A DNA stretch of 64,000 bases, taken from contig NZ_LR594662.1 of assembly GCF_901827175.1 (NCBI RefSeq), forward strand, positions 5,146,001 through 5,210,000, written 5' to 3'. The DNA comes from Variovorax sp. RA8 (lineage in GTDB: Bacteria > Pseudomonadota > Gammaproteobacteria > Burkholderiales > Burkholderiaceae_C). How positions within the stretch are numbered: position 1 is the first letter of the stretch; every line of letters starts with the position of its first letter. The position numbers were made by a program, and so were the translations under genes. The notes beneath the pieces are model-generated. The model had not been told where the DNA came from. It saw only the letters and a program-made list of their open reading frames with translations, and did no database searches. Shown here in pieces: positions 8,584 to 18,306 of the stretch.

Positions 8584-9312
8584 TCAGAAGGCCAGCGCCC
8601 GCGCCTGCAGCGCGGTCAGCTCGGCGATGCCCTTCTCGGCGAGCAGCAGCAACGCATTCATCTCGTCGCGCGAGAAGGCGGCCCCTTCGGCCGTGCCCTG
8701 CACTTCCACGAAATGCCCGGCGCCGGTCATCACCACGTTCATGTCGGTGTCGCAGGCGGCATCTTCGATGTACTCGAGATCGAGCAGCGGCGTGCCTTGC
8801 ACGATGCCGACGGACACCGCAGCGACGTGGCCCCGGATCGGCGAGGCCGCGAGAGTGCCGGCCGCCAGCAGTTTGGTGACTGCATCCTGCGCCGCCACGA
8901 AGGCGCCGGTGATGGCCGCGGTGCGAGTGCCGCCGTCGGCCTGGAGCACGTCGCAGTCGAGATGGATGGTGCGCTCGCCGAGGGCGGCGAGGTCGAAGAC
9001 GGCGCGCATCGAGCGGCCGATGAGGCGCTGGATCTCCTGCGTACGGCCACTCTGCTTGCCGCGCGCGGCCTCGCGATCGCTGCGGGTGTGGGTGGCGCGC
9101 GGGAGCATGCCGTACTCGGCCGTGACCCAGCCCTCGCCGCTGCCGCGCTTGTGCGGCGGCACCTTTTCCTCGACCGAGGCGGTGCAGAGCACGCGCGTCT
9201 GGCCGAACTCGATCAGCACCGAACCCTCGGCATGGATGGTGAAACCGCGCGTGATACGCACGGGACGCAGCTGGTCAGCGGCACGGTCGCCGCTTCGTAC
9301 GAAAACTGTCAT
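8584..9312 (-). CDS. rph: Ribonuclease PH
   Basis: 242 residues from the ATG at 9312. The RNase PH signatures are present: [56 protein letters not shown] and [18 protein letters not shown]. The enzyme trims tRNA 3' ends phosphorolytically. The rdgB start lies 31 bp downstream, consistent with one transcript. Confidence 0.96.
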   Translation of the reverse strand: MTVFVRSGDRAADQLRPVRITRGFTIHAEGSVLIEFGQTRVLCTASVEEKVPPHKRGSGEGWVTAEYGMLPRATHTRSDREAARGKQSGRTQEIQRLIGRSMRAVFDLAALGERTIHLDCDVLQADGGTRTAAITGAFVAAQDAVTKLLAAGTLAASPIRGHVAAVSVGIVQGTPLLDLEYIEDAACDTDMNVVMTGAGHFVEVQGTAEGAAFSRDEMNALLLLAEKGIAELTALQARALAF

Positions 9313-9337
9313 GTCAACCCAGGAAAAAGAGAACGGA

Positions 9338-10252
9338 TCAGGGCTTGCGTGCGGCGGAGGAGCGCTTGATGGCTTCGTTGATCTCGGCGATCGAACGCTC
9401 GATGGCGTCATCGTCGAGATCGTCGAGCTCGCTGTCGGAGGGCATACCCGCCTGGATGGTGGAGGCGAAGACGCCATCGCTGATGCTGTCGGTGGATACG
9501 CCCCGGGTCTGGCCCGTCGCATCCGGCGTTTCCCATTCGAGCGCGATCAGCGTAACGTTGTCGCTGTGGGAACCGCCGTTGCGCAAGGCCATTTCGGCGA
9601 GATCGGGTGCAGCGTCGGAAACCGGCTTGCCGGAAGACAGCGTGCGCACGATCAGGCTCTCGTCCAGCACGCTCCACAGGCCGTCGGAGCACAGCATGAT
9701 GCGGTCGCCCCGCTGCAGTTGCAGCGGGGCAGAGATGTCGAACAAGGGCGTGGTCGGCGACCCCAGGCATGTCAGCAGCAGGTTGCGGTTGACGACCTCG
9801 GCACCCGTGGTCCCGCCGGTGCGCGGCCGCTCGGCGTGGGAGTGATCGCGCGTGCGCGTCAGCAGCTCGCCGTCGCGAATCACGTAGAGCCGGGAGTCTC
9901 CGCAATGGATCCAGGTCGCGGTCGTGCCTTGCAGGACCGCCGCCACCACGGTTGTGCGGGGCGTGTCGAGCATGCCCTTGTTGCCCGCGTAGCGCATGAT
10001 CTGCTGGTGCGCAGCCATCAACGAAGCCGTGAGGAAGGCCTTCACATCCTTCACCATCGGCCGCGCCTCGCGCTGGTACAGCGCCGCAATGGTCTGCAGC
10101 GCCATCTGGGCGGCTACCTCGCCCTCAGGGTGCCCACCCATGCCATCGGCCAGCACGAACAGGCCCGATTCCCGCGTGTAGCAATAGCCCATGCGGTCTT
10201 CGTTCTTGAGACGGCCGCCCTTGCGGCTGACCTGGAAGACGGAAAATTTCAC
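9338..10252 (-). CDS. PP2C-family Ser/Thr protein phosphatase
   Basis: 304 residues with a GTG start. PP2C metal-binding motifs are visible: KNEDRMGYC near residue 17, the [16 protein letters not shown] block, [15 protein letters not shown], and [13 protein letters not shown] near the end of the catalytic core. The C-terminal 60 residues are acidic and outside the core ([18 protein letters not shown]). It is immediately downstream of a Ser/Thr kinase gene, forming a kinase-phosphatase pair that probably acts on common substrates; the substrates are unknown. Confidence 0.92.
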   Translation of the reverse strand: MKFSVFQVSRKGGRLKNEDRMGYCYTRESGLFVLADGMGGHPEGEVAAQMALQTIAALYQREARPMVKDVKAFLTASLMAAHQQIMRYAGNKGMLDTPRTTVVAAVLQGTTATWIHCGDSRLYVIRDGELLTRTRDHSHAERPRTGGTTGAEVVNRNLLLTCLGSPTTPLFDISAPLQLQRGDRIMLCSDGLWSVLDESLIVRTLSSGKPVSDAAPDLAEMALRNGGSHSDNVTLIALEWETPDATGQTRGVSTDSISDGVFASTIQAGMPSDSELDDLDDDAIERSIAEINEAIKRSSAARKP

Positions 10253-10289
10253 AGCGGCCGCCTGGCGGAGTAAACAACGTGGGGGGTCA

Positions 10290-11297
10290 TCATGCCGGAC
10301 GCGTGGTCGGAGCCGCCGCTTTGGGCAGGCCCTTCTTTTCGAAGGAGCGCATGTTATCGATCGACAGCCGCACCTTCTCGCTCACCGTGAGCTTGGTGTA
10401 GCGGCGCTCGCCCTCGCGGCTGAGTTCCTTCTGCAGCGCAAAGACCGATTGCGGGCGCGACAGCGGGTCGAGCGACATGCACCACTCGACCACCTCGATC
10501 AGGTTGTCCGAATAGATGCCACGCAGTCGCGAGAGCGACAGGCCGAGCCGATCCTTCTCGATGCGCTGCGGCGCGTCGTTGGGCGGGTAGCCCTGCATGC
10601 AGGCATAGATGCACGCGCCGATGGCGTAGATGTCGGTCCAGGGGCCCATCGAGGAATCGCGGCGGTACATCTCGGGCGCCGCGAAGCCGGGGGTGTACAT
10701 CGGCCGGATGAAGTTGCCCTCCTTGGACAACACCTCGCGCGCGGCGCCGAAGTCGATCATCACGGCGCGGTCGTCATCGGTCACGAAGATGTTGGCAGGC
10801 TTGATGTCCAGATGGAGCATCTTGTGCTGATGCACGATTCGCAAGCCGCGCAGGATCTCGTCGAACAGCGAGCGGATGGTGGATTCGCGAAAGACCTTCT
10901 GCTTCTTGAGGTCGCGCGCCGTCACGATGAAGTCCTGCAGGGTGGCCCCCTCCAAGTAATTCATGACCATGTAGACGGTCTCGTTCTCGCGGAAGAAGTT
11001 GAGCACGCTGACCACCGAGGCATGCGAGATCTGCGCGAGCGAACGCCCTTCCTCGAAAAAGCTCTTGAGCCCCAGGCGGTAAAGCGATAGTTTCTCGGGT
11101 GGCACCTGGGGCGCGAGTTCGCCGGTGCCGCGGGTGGCCAGCGAGGACGGGAGGTATTCCTTGATTGCCACTTGCTGGCCACTGTGGTCGACAGCAAGGT
11201 AGACCACCCCGAACCCGCCTGCCGAGATGCGGCGCACGACGCGATAGCCGCCAATGACCGTGTCAGGCAACAAGGGCGAAGGTTTGACCTTTGACAT
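10290..11297 (-). CDS. Serine/threonine protein kinase (cytoplasmic, Hanks type)
   Basis: 335 residues from the ATG at 11297. The kinase subdomains run in order: glycine loop ISAGGFGVVYLA, lysine in VAIKEYLPSS, catalytic loop HLDIKPANIFV (Leu in place of the usual Arg before the catalytic Asp), DFGAAR, and APEMY. There is no transmembrane segment or extracellular sensor domain, unlike PASTA kinases. The partner PP2C phosphatase gene follows 38 bp downstream. The yicC gene diverges from it. Confidence 0.92.
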   Translation of the reverse strand: MSKVKPSPLLPDTVIGGYRVVRRISAGGFGVVYLAVDHSGQQVAIKEYLPSSLATRGTGELAPQVPPEKLSLYRLGLKSFFEEGRSLAQISHASVVSVLNFFRENETVYMVMNYLEGATLQDFIVTARDLKKQKVFRESTIRSLFDEILRGLRIVHQHKMLHLDIKPANIFVTDDDRAVMIDFGAAREVLSKEGNFIRPMYTPGFAAPEMYRRDSSMGPWTDIYAIGACIYACMQGYPPNDAPQRIEKDRLGLSLSRLRGIYSDNLIEVVEWCMSLDPLSRPQSVFALQKELSREGERRYTKLTVSEKVRLSIDNMRSFEKKGLPKAAAPTTRPA

Positions 11298-11389
11298 AAT
11301 CCGGGAGTTTCGCCCGAAGGCGGGAGTGCGGCAAGCGAAGGTGGTGCCGTTGTCTCGGGGCGTGCACACCAATTCAAGAGCGAGGCGCG

Positions 11390-12304
11390 ATGCCAGTTTA
11401 CAGCATGACCGGCTATGCCAGCGGCCAGACCGCCGCGGGCAGCGGTCACCCGGAAGCCGAGCCGCGAACCGCCGGCGCGGGCCGGCTCGGAGTCGAGATC
11501 CGCTCGGTCAACAGCCGTTTTCTCGACCTCACATTCAAGCTGCCCGAAGAGCTGCGCCAGCACGAGCCCATGCTGCGCGAGCTGCTGACCGGCCAGCTCA
11601 AGCGCGGCAAGGTCGAATTGCGCGCGGCCATCGAGAGCGGCGCCGCAGCGGGCATCGGCGAGCCCTCGACCAAGCTGCTGCAACGGCTCAACGGCCTGCA
11701 GGACAGCATCCGCGCCTGGCTGCCCGCCGCGCGCGAACTCAGCGTGGCCGACGTGTTGCGCCTGGCGGCCGGCGACACCACCGCCCGGAGCGATTGGGGC
11801 CCGGAGCTTTCCGAGCTGGCGACGAAGACGCTCAAGGGCCTGATGACCGCACGCGAGCGCGAGGGCGCACGGCTGGCCAGGATGCTGCAGGACCACCTGG
11901 CCCAGCTGCGCGCCCTTGTGGCGCAGGCGCTGCCGCTGGTTCCCCAACTGGTCGAGCAGCAGCGCAACCGCTTCCTGGAACGTTGGCAGGAAGCCCTGGG
12001 GGCGAGCGGCGGCACGCCGCCGGAGGCCGCCCAGGACCGCGCCCTGGCCGAAGCCACGGCCTTCGCGATCCGCATCGACGTCGCGGAAGAACTCACGCGC
12101 CTGGGTTCGCACCTGGATGAAATCGAGCGGCTGGTCAAGAAGGGCGGCGAGATCGGCAAGCGCCTCGACTTCCTGATCCAGGAGCTGCATCGCGAAGCCA
12201 ACACGCTCGGGTCCAAGTCTGCGACGCTGGAGCTCACCCGCATTGGCGTGGACATGAAGGTGCTGGTCGAACAGATGCGCGAGCAAGTGCAGAACATCGA
12301 GTGA
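11390..12304 (+). CDS. yicC: YicC family protein (endoribonuclease-type)
   Basis: 304 residues starting [12 protein letters not shown], the invariant YicC N-terminus. [22 protein letters not shown] and the C-terminal EEIRSH-like region ([21 protein letters not shown], then [21 protein letters not shown]) are also conserved. Members have been described as endoribonucleases that affect RNA turnover. The stop overlaps the region just ahead of gmk, and yicC-gmk linkage is widespread. It has an insertion of about 15 residues near residue 20 ([14 protein letters not shown]). Confidence 0.92.
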   Translation: MPVYSMTGYASGQTAAGSGHPEAEPRTAGAGRLGVEIRSVNSRFLDLTFKLPEELRQHEPMLRELLTGQLKRGKVELRAAIESGAAAGIGEPSTKLLQRLNGLQDSIRAWLPAARELSVADVLRLAAGDTTARSDWGPELSELATKTLKGLMTAREREGARLARMLQDHLAQLRALVAQALPLVPQLVEQQRNRFLERWQEALGASGGTPPEAAQDRALAEATAFAIRIDVAEELTRLGSHLDEIERLVKKGGEIGKRLDFLIQELHREANTLGSKSATLELTRIGVDMKVLVEQMREQVQNIE

Positions 12305-12330
12305 CAGGGAACAGGGAAGGGAACGCGCGA

Positions 12331-12951
12331 ATGGATTACCCCGGCAATATCTTCGTGGTCGCGGCGCCCAGCGGCGCCGGCAAGTCGAGCCTGGTCAAGG
12401 CCTTGATGGAGCTCGACTCCGCGGTACAGCCCTCGGTGTCGCACACCACACGGGCACCGCGCGGCCAGGAGAAGCATGGCCGCGAATACTTCTTTGTGCC
12501 GCATTCGGAATTCGATGCAATGGTCGCGGCCGATGCCTTCGTCGAGTGGGCCCATGTGCACGGACAGCGCTACGGCACCTCGAAGAAGGCGATCGAGGAC
12601 CGCATCGCCCAAGGCGCCGACGTGATCCTGGAGATCGACTTTCAAGGGGCGATCCAGATCCGCAAGACCTTTGCCAACGCAGTGATGATCTTCATCCTGC
12701 CACCGAGCTGGGAAGAGCTGCGTTCCCGGCTCGAGCGGCGCGGCGAAGACAGCGCCGAGGTGATCGAATTGCGTTTGCGCAATGCCGCCGAGGAGATGGC
12801 GCGCGCCAACGAGTTCGACTTCGTTATAATCAACGAGTTATTTGAGCGCGCACTTTTCGACCTGAAGGCGATCGTCCACGCTCAGCGGCTCCGGTATTCC
12901 GCACAGCGCCGCGCGCGTGCCGACACTTTCGCCGCCCTGAACATTCCCTGA
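12331..12951 (+). CDS. gmk: Guanylate kinase
   Basis: 206 residues from the ATG at 12331; an upstream in-frame GTG at 12301 overlaps the yicC stop but lacks homology. The P-loop [14 protein letters not shown], the GMP-binding [20 protein letters not shown] and the lid region [17 protein letters not shown] are all present. The enzyme phosphorylates GMP to GDP with ATP, feeding GTP and ppGpp synthesis, which suits its place upstream of rpoZ and spoT. Confidence 0.96.
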   Translation: MDYPGNIFVVAAPSGAGKSSLVKALMELDSAVQPSVSHTTRAPRGQEKHGREYFFVPHSEFDAMVAADAFVEWAHVHGQRYGTSKKAIEDRIAQGADVILEIDFQGAIQIRKTFANAVMIFILPPSWEELRSRLERRGEDSAEVIELRLRNAAEEMARANEFDFVIINELFERALFDLKAIVHAQRLRYSAQRRARADTFAALNIP

Positions 12952-12988
12952 TCCCGATCAGGCCCCCGCCTGTAAGCCGAAAGACCCC

Positions 12989-13192
12989 ATGGCCCGCATC
13001 ACCGTCGAAGACTGCCTCCAACAAATCCCGAACCGCTTCCAGCTCGTGCTGGCCGCCACCTACCGTGCGCGCATGCTGAGCCAGGGTCACGCGCCGAAGA
13101 TCGAGAGCAAGAACAAGCCCGGCGTCACGGCCTTGCGGGAGATCGCCGAAGGCAAGATCGGGCTTGAAATGCTCAAGAAAGTCCCCGGCTGA
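12989..13192 (+). CDS. rpoZ: RNA polymerase omega subunit
   Basis: 67 residues, [20 protein letters not shown] at the N-terminus and [18 protein letters not shown] at the C-terminus, the canonical omega sequence. Omega helps assemble the beta-prime subunit and forms one ppGpp site on RNA polymerase. It lies between gmk and spoT as in most proteobacteria and is followed by a strong terminator. Confidence 0.96.
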   Translation: MARITVEDCLQQIPNRFQLVLAATYRARMLSQGHAPKIESKNKPGVTALREIAEGKIGLEMLKKVPG

Positions 13193-13216
13193 GCTGACGC
13201 ACACCTGCAACAAATA

Positions 13217-13241
13217 AGCACCGCAACGCGGTGCTTTTTTA
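13217..13241 (+). terminator. Rho-independent terminator after rpoZ
   Basis: An 8-bp perfect stem (13217-13224 with 13228-13235, loop AAC) is followed by a T run. It lies 24 bp after the rpoZ stop and separates it from spoT, so spoT probably has its own promoter in the short gap before 13286. Confidence 0.9.
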
Positions 13242-13285
13242 TTGCCCAAAGACATCGAGCCAGTCGCCAAGCTAAAGTGACAAGC

Positions 13286-15541
13286 ATGAGCGCGGTTGTC
13301 AAGTCCCAGTCAGGTGCCCCCAAGGGCACGCCCCGGCCGAGTCCGGCGGCGCTGAATGCAGCTGCCGCCAGCTTCGCCGCGCTCACCGATCGCCTCGACT
13401 ACCTGAGCGCCGAGGACGTCGAGCAGGTGCGCCGTGCCTACCGGTTCGCCGACGAGGCCCACCTGGGCCAGCTGCGCAACAGCGGCGAACCCTACATCAC
13501 CCACCCGATCGCAGTGGCGGCACAGTGTGCGGAATGGAAGCTCGACGCGCAGGCGCTGATGGCCGCCCTGCTGCACGACGCGATCGAGGATTGCGGCGTG
13601 ACCAAGTCGGAGCTGATCGAGCGCTTCGGCGCTCCCGTCGCCGAACTGGTCGATGGCCTCACCAAGCTGGACAAGCTGCGCTTCAACACGCGCGAGGAGA
13701 ACCAGGCCGAGTCCTTTCGCAAGATGCTGCTGGCGATGGCGCGCGACGTGCGCGTCATCCTGGTCAAGCTGGCGGACCGCACGCACAACATGCGGACGCT
13801 CGAAGATGCCCCGCGCGAGAAATGGGCCCGGATCTCACGCGAGACCCTCGACATCTACGCGCCGATTGCGCATCGGCTCGGGCTCAACCAGACCTACCGC
13901 GAACTGCAGGACCTGTCTTTCCGCCACCTGCGTCCCTGGCGCTACGCGATCCTCGCGAAGGCCGTTGCCAAGGCCCGCGGCCGACGCCGCGACCTGATCC
14001 AGAAGGTGCAGCAGGAACTGGAAACCGCCTTCGCCGCAGCCAGCATGAGCGTGCGCATCGCGGGCCGCGAAAAGACGCTCTATTCCATCTACCGCAAGAT
14101 GGAAGAAAAACACCTGAGCTTCGCGCAGGTCACCGACATCTACGGCTTTCGCCTCATCGTCCCGTCGGTGATCGCCTGCTACACCGGGCTGGGCATCCTG
14201 CACCAGATGTACAAGCCGCTGCCGGGAAAGTTCAAGGACCACATCGCCATCGCGAAGCTCAACGGCTACCAGTCGCTGCACACCACGCTGGTGGGGCCGG
14301 CCGGCGTGAGCGTCGAATTCCAGCTGCGTACCGAGGCCATGCACGTGGTGGCCGAGTCCGGGGTGGCGGCCCATTGGCTCTACAAGGCGGCCGAGCCGAG
14401 CACGGCAACGGGCGACCGCCTTGGAACCAAGTGGCTGCAGTCCCTGCTCGACATCCAGGACGAGACGCGCGACGCGGCCGAGTTCTGGGACCACGTCAAG
14501 GTCGATCTCTTCCCCGACGCGGTCTACGTCTTCACGCCCAAGAGCCAGATCCTGGCGTTGCCGCGCGGCGCGACGGTGGTCGACTTCGCCTATGCCATTC
14601 ACAGCAACATCGGCGACCACACTTCGGCAGCGCGCATCAACGGCGATCAGGTTCCGCTGCGCACCGAGCTCAAGAACGGCGACGTCGTAGAGGTCATCAC
14701 CGCACCCGTATCGACACCCAACCCGGCATGGCTGGGTTTCGTGCGCACCGGCCGGGCGCGCTCGAAGATTCGCCACTACCTCAAGACCCTCGCGCACGCC
14801 GAGTCGGAAGGACTGGGTGAAAAGCTGCTGGCGCAGGCCCTGCGCGCCGAGGGCCTCGGGAACCTGCCGGAGGATGACGAGGAGCACCAGCAGATCTGGG
14901 AAAAGCTCCTGCGCTTCACCGGCAACCGTACCCGCTCGGAACTGCTGACCGACATCGGGTTGGGCAAGCGCATCGCCACCATCGTCGCCAAGCGGCTGAT
15001 GGCGCTCTTGGCCGAACGCGGCGAAAAGCCCGACGCATTGATGCTGAGCCGCGAGCGCTTCACTGCGCACGAGGCCGTTTCCCAAGGCGCCGTCACGCTG
15101 GACGGCAGCGAGAATTCCTCGGTGCGCTTCGCGCTGTGCTGCCGGCCCATTCCCGACGACCCGATCGTGGGCTATCTCGGCCACGGCGAAGGCCTGGTGG
15201 TGCATACCGAAGCTTGCGGCGTCGGGCAGCGACTGCGCCACAAGGACAGCGAACGCTTTTTTGCCGTCGAATGGGCGGACGAGCCGGTGCGAACTTTCGA
15301 GACCGGCGTCGTCATTACCGTGCGCAACGACAAGGGCGTGCTGGCGCGCGTCGCGGCCACGCTGGCGGATGCCGAGGCGGACATCACGCACGTGGAGATG
15401 GCCGACGAGACGCCGCAGGACTCCACCGACCTGCGCTTCGTGATCGCGGTGCGCGATCGCACCCACCTCGAGGCCGTGCTGCGGGCAGCCCGACGCACTC
15501 CCTCCGTGCTCGCTGCGGCGCGAACCGTTCCGGCGCCCTGA
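13286..15541 (+). CDS. spoT: RelA/SpoT family (p)ppGpp synthetase/hydrolase
   Basis: 751 residues from the ATG at 13286. The N-terminal HD hydrolase domain is intact (ITHPIAVAAQ, ALLHDAIEDCGV, KLADRTHNMRTL). The synthetase domain follows (YRKMEEKHLSFAQVTDIYGF, GYQSLHTTLVGP). A TGS domain (VYVFTPKSQILALPRGATVV) and a C-terminal ACT domain (VRNDKGVLARVAATLADAEA) complete the long RSH architecture. The intact HD residues indicate a bifunctional SpoT-type enzyme rather than a synthetase-only RelA. The rpoZ-spoT-greB order is standard. Confidence 0.95.
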   Translation: MSAVVKSQSGAPKGTPRPSPAALNAAAASFAALTDRLDYLSAEDVEQVRRAYRFADEAHLGQLRNSGEPYITHPIAVAAQCAEWKLDAQALMAALLHDAIEDCGVTKSELIERFGAPVAELVDGLTKLDKLRFNTREENQAESFRKMLLAMARDVRVILVKLADRTHNMRTLEDAPREKWARISRETLDIYAPIAHRLGLNQTYRELQDLSFRHLRPWRYAILAKAVAKARGRRRDLIQKVQQELETAFAAASMSVRIAGREKTLYSIYRKMEEKHLSFAQVTDIYGFRLIVPSVIACYTGLGILHQMYKPLPGKFKDHIAIAKLNGYQSLHTTLVGPAGVSVEFQLRTEAMHVVAESGVAAHWLYKAAEPSTATGDRLGTKWLQSLLDIQDETRDAAEFWDHVKVDLFPDAVYVFTPKSQILALPRGATVVDFAYAIHSNIGDHTSAARINGDQVPLRTELKNGDVVEVITAPVSTPNPAWLGFVRTGRARSKIRHYLKTLAHAESEGLGEKLLAQALRAEGLGNLPEDDEEHQQIWEKLLRFTGNRTRSELLTDIGLGKRIATIVAKRLMALLAERGEKPDALMLSRERFTAHEAVSQGAVTLDGSENSSVRFALCCRPIPDDPIVGYLGHGEGLVVHTEACGVGQRLRHKDSERFFAVEWADEPVRTFETGVVITVRNDKGVLARVAATLADAEADITHVEMADETPQDSTDLRFVIAVRDRTHLEAVLRAARRTPSVLAAARTVPAP

Positions 15542-15544
15542 GGC

Positions 15545-16117
15545 TCAGCCCGCCGCGGACGATGGCGGCGGATAGCTGACTGACAGCACCTCGATCTCGT
15601 GGTCGCCCCCGGGGGTCGCGAGCTTGACCACATCGCCTTCACGCGCTTTCAGCAGCACCCTGGCGATCGGGGAAATCCAGCTCACCTGCCCGCGCGCGCT
15701 TTCGGCTTCATCGATTCCCATGATGGTCACCTCCCGCTCATCGCCGGTCTCGTCCGCATAGCGAACGGTGGCACCGAAGAAGACCTGGTCGCGGCCACGA
15801 TGCACCGAGGGGTCCGTGACCTCGGCCACCTCGAGCCGCTTGGTCAGGAAGCGGATTCGCCGGTCGATCTCGCGCAAGCGCTTCTTCCCATAAAGGTAGT
15901 CGCCGTTCTCGGATCGATCTCCATTCTTGGCCGCCCAATGAACAGCCTCGACCACCTTGGGCCGCTCGACGTCCATCAGTTCGAGCAACTCGTCGCGCAG
16001 CCGCGCATAGCCTTGCGGGGTGATGTAGTTCTTGCCTCCGACGGGGAGCGGCGGCATGCCGGCGGTGCCGTCATCGTCATCGCCTGCGTCGTTCTCTTTG
16101 GTGAATGCCTTGCTCAT
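15545..16117 (-). CDS. greB: Transcription elongation factor GreB
   Basis: 190 residues from the ATG at 16117. The N-terminal coiled coil is seen in ITPQGYARLRDELLELMDVERP, GDRSENGDYLYGKKRLREID and RRIRFLTKRLEVAEV. The C-terminal domain contains FGATVRYADETGDEREVTIMGIDEAE and GQVSWISPIARVLLKAREGD. The YGKKRLREID pattern is that of GreB rather than GreA. GreB rescues backtracked RNA polymerase. It converges on spoT, with 3 bp between the stops. Confidence 0.93.
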   Translation of the reverse strand: MSKAFTKENDAGDDDDGTAGMPPLPVGGKNYITPQGYARLRDELLELMDVERPKVVEAVHWAAKNGDRSENGDYLYGKKRLREIDRRIRFLTKRLEVAEVTDPSVHRGRDQVFFGATVRYADETGDEREVTIMGIDEAESARGQVSWISPIARVLLKAREGDVVKLATPGGDHEIEVLSVSYPPPSSAAG

Positions 16118-16350
16118 GGCCAGAAGCTCCAAGGCGAAAGACCCTGCAACTCTCGTTGCAGGCCTTCTTGATGGTAGTACCGCTGAACTCAAATCCCACG
16201 CGCCCTTGGCGCAGGCAGTCCCGCACTCGTGGTGCGCTGATTCTATTGACCAGGGTCGGTAGCCTGCCCGTCAGCGCTTGCGTCCTTCGCCGGTAGGCGT
16301 ATTTGCCGGGCCGGAGGTTTTCAGCACCTGCACGCACCCAGGCACCACGC

Positions 16351-16387
16351 AAAGAAAAACGGCTTAGAGGGGTGAGCCTCTAAGCCG
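16351..16387 (-). terminator. Terminator originally serving the tRNA-Arg gene
   Basis: An 11-bp stem (16360-16370 with 16377-16387) is followed on the minus strand by five T and a second T-rich stretch. It lies just past the 3' end of the tRNA-Arg remnant and would have ended the intact tRNA transcript before prophage insertion. The remainder of 16118-16350 shows no gene. Confidence 0.8.
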
Positions 16388-16401
16388 TCGATTCACAGGA
16401 A

Positions 16402-16453
16402 AAAAGTGGTGCGGCTGGCAGGATTCGAACCCACGACCCCTTGGTTCGTAGCC
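16402..16453. repeat. attL: displaced 3' part of tRNA-Arg
   Basis: These 52 bases are identical to 56482-56533 in the intact tRNA-Arg(ACG) gene. They include the encoded CCA, T-arm and anticodon, and the identity stops 4 nt past the anticodon. The two copies bound the prophage as direct repeats. Here only the 3' half of the tRNA remains, so this is the native chromosomal end left behind by integration. Confidence 0.95.
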
Positions 16454-16544
16454 CTGCAGCTGCGAAGGATGTCATTGTAAATCAACGACTTAGGGCGTCC
16501 ACCCGGTTGGTTGTTGCAGCGATTTGCCTAGGGGCGCAGAGACG

Positions 16545-16564
16545 AGTCGCGCAAAAGTCGCGCA
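16545..16564 (+). promoter_or_regulatory. Putative integrase arm-type sites, left end
   Basis: Two copies of AGTCGCGCA start at 16545 and 16556, 11 bp apart. The same 9-mer occurs twice at the right prophage end (56419 and 56431). Paired repeats just inside both att sites, spaced by about one helical turn, fit arm-type binding sites of a tyrosine integrase. Confidence 0.65.
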
Positions 16565-16594
16565 GCGCGAATACCGGCCTGTCACGCCTGAAGC

Positions 16595-17017
16595 CTACTC
16601 GTTCAGCGGGTGAGTGCTGATCGAGAGGCTCCGGATGAGGCCGCTGCCGTAGTGCAGCTTGTCGAAGCTCATGTGCATGTGGCACTGGCAGCCGGAAATC
16701 GCCAGTCGGGAGGCGAAGGCATATTCTTCGGGACCGAGATCTACCACAGCGGTTATCTCTTTTTTGGCCCCAACGACGGAGCCGATCGCGGATGCTTCCT
16801 TGAGGCCTTCGCCACCATCAACAAGCATGAGATCGAAACCGGTCACGGTTCCCACTGCTTCAGCAAACGCGCCCTTCGCATGAAGGTAGTAGCGTCCGTC
16901 GCGAGTCATTCGGTGCCTGCCGTCGCTGGCGTGAACGAACAAGGCCATTTCCCACTGGCTGACCACCCCCTCGCGGCGTAGGAGCTCTCGCTTCTTGGTC
17001 TTGCGCTTGGTTGCCAT
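16595..17017 (-). CDS. Hypothetical prophage accessory protein (140 aa)
   Basis: The ATG at 17017 follows a GAGGAAG ribosome site. The product starts with a basic stretch (ATKRKTKKRELLRREG), then a mixed alpha/beta body (LMLVDGGEGLKEASAIGSVV) and a region with closely spaced Cys, His and Met (SGCQCHMHMSFDKLHYGSG) that could bind a metal. I recognise no family. It is the first gene inside attL, the usual place for lysogenic accessory genes. Confidence 0.55.
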   Translation of the reverse strand: MATKRKTKKRELLRREGVVSQWEMALFVHASDGRHRMTRDGRYYLHAKGAFAEAVGTVTGFDLMLVDGGEGLKEASAIGSVVGAKKEITAVVDLGPEEYAFASRLAISGCQCHMHMSFDKLHYGSGLIRSLSISTHPLNE

Positions 17018-17160
17018 GACTTCCTCTTTCGTTTGGTAAGCGAAGCAGTCTGCCGACACCCAAAAAATCCAGGAAGCATGGATGGATAATCAACAGCTAA
17101 GGTCCGTCTGGCGGGAGGTCTTGCTTCGGCACCGGTTAGGTTTTGTTGGAGAGAGGAAAA

Positions 17161-17313
17161 ATGAAAATGCCTTGGAACGCCCTGCTGCCGCTCGCCGGCT
17201 GCGCGAGCGAGCGCACCAACGAATCTATGGCTGACCCATACAGGTTCTTTGCTGGCGTGCATGGGCATGCTTCTCCCGCGGGTCTTGTTGGTCAACTTGG
17301 CGCGCGCGCGTGA
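17161..17313 (+). CDS. Possible tiny protein (50 aa) with a lipobox-like stretch
   Basis: The ATG at 17161 is preceded by a strong GAGAGAGGA ribosome site. The frame begins MKMPWNALLPLAGC, which resembles a very short lipoprotein signal ending LAGC, but the hydrophobic segment is shorter than usual. The rest is Gly/Ala-rich with no known motif. The ribosome site is the main support. Confidence 0.3.
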   Translation: MKMPWNALLPLAGCASERTNESMADPYRFFAGVHGHASPAGLVGQLGARA

Positions 17314-17331
17314 AGCGCTGGAGGCCAAATA

Positions 17332-17520
17332 GTGCCGGATGCCGGACTGTTCTTCATGTTCCTGTACTGGGCTTGCCCAGTCGTTTCAGCCTGGGTCTTG
17401 TGGAATTTTCACTGGAAGATCAAAAGCGAATGGGCACGGGTGGCCGCGTTTTTTGCCCTTTCCTGCGTCTTGATCGCGGCGCTCTGGCTACTTGGCGTCC
17501 CCTACCCCACGACTGATTGA
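17332..17520 (+). CDS. Small membrane protein (62 aa)
   Basis: A GTG-initiated frame encoding two hydrophobic segments, GLFFMFLYWACPVVSAWVLW and VAAFFALSCVLIAALWLLG, joined by a short charged loop (KIKSEWAR). This is the layout of a two-pass inner-membrane protein. Function is not recognisable; superinfection exclusion or host-envelope modification is possible for a lysogenic gene in this position but is only inference. Confidence 0.5.
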   Translation: MPDAGLFFMFLYWACPVVSAWVLWNFHWKIKSEWARVAAFFALSCVLIAALWLLGVPYPTTD

Positions 17521-17660
17521 ACACCTAGACGTTCACAGGTCCATTCGCATCATCGCTTGAACCTCTCGGCCGGCGCCGCGCTCTAGCACTTCTGCAGAGC
17601 CCGTTGCCCTGCCTGATCTAACAGTACCGCGACAGGTCCACTCGCGCGAAAGTGGCCCGC

Positions 17661-18080
17661 ATGAGACCGTCGCCCCTCCCCACAGCTGATCTGCCCTTTG
17701 TACCGCCATCGGCCAAGCCCACCCCGCGGGGAAGATCGGCGCCGACGCGCAACGCTACTGTCTCTATGGTCGGTGCAAATGTCCGGGCGTACCGCCTCGC
17801 GGCGGGGCTCTCCGGTGCTCAGTTGGCCTTGCGAGCTCGGCTGTCTGACTCGATGCTCTCACGGATCGAGGGAGGCCTCGTTTCCCCGTCTCTTTGCACG
17901 CTGACCAAGGTCGCAGCGGCGCTGGGGCTGCCCATGTCAGCCCTGCTCGACCAAGAGGTGGAGTTCTGGGCCTGGTGGGCAGCCCGGCCTACCGGGTGGC
18001 GACAGGCTGCGGCAAACACCCCTACCCTTCGGCAAAACGGTGGCAAGCCGCGCGCGGCCTACCTGATCAAACCCCTGTAA
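17661..18080 (+). CDS. XRE-type helix-turn-helix protein
   Basis: 139 residues from the ATG at 17661. The central helix-turn-helix is clear: ANVRAYRLAAGLSGAQLALR followed by DSMLSRIEGGLVSPSLCTLTKVAAALGL. The N-terminal 35 residues are Pro-rich and probably disordered, and the C-terminal tail has no known domain. It lies outside the CI/Cro region, so it is an additional regulator of the accessory block, not the immunity repressor. Confidence 0.75.
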   Translation: MRPSPLPTADLPFVPPSAKPTPRGRSAPTRNATVSMVGANVRAYRLAAGLSGAQLALRARLSDSMLSRIEGGLVSPSLCTLTKVAAALGLPMSALLDQEVEFWAWWAARPTGWRQAAANTPTLRQNGGKPRAAYLIKPL

Positions 18081-18306
18081 GCCCCGCCCGCGGGGGCCTT
18101 CCAGATCGGCCGCTGAGGTCGGCTTGAACCTGGCAAAGCGAAGAGGTGATGTTCCTACAAGCGCCCCTGTTCCCGATCGGTCAGTAAAGATCACGAGGAC
18201 TTGCCGTCCGGGAAGTGGGTACACCTATTCAGATGCCTGACATTCATCCCGTTGCGCCCGCTCAGGAGTGACGCATACTTGATGACAATTGCACTCCTGA
18301 CCACCG

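Noticed and set aside
6638..10273. Long plus-strand open frames of 450-650 codons opposite hemW, rdgB, rph and the PP2C gene
   Set aside because: They are antisense to well-recognised conserved genes and have repetitive Ala/Gly/Arg/Val composition without any domain, as expected for shadows in high-GC DNA.
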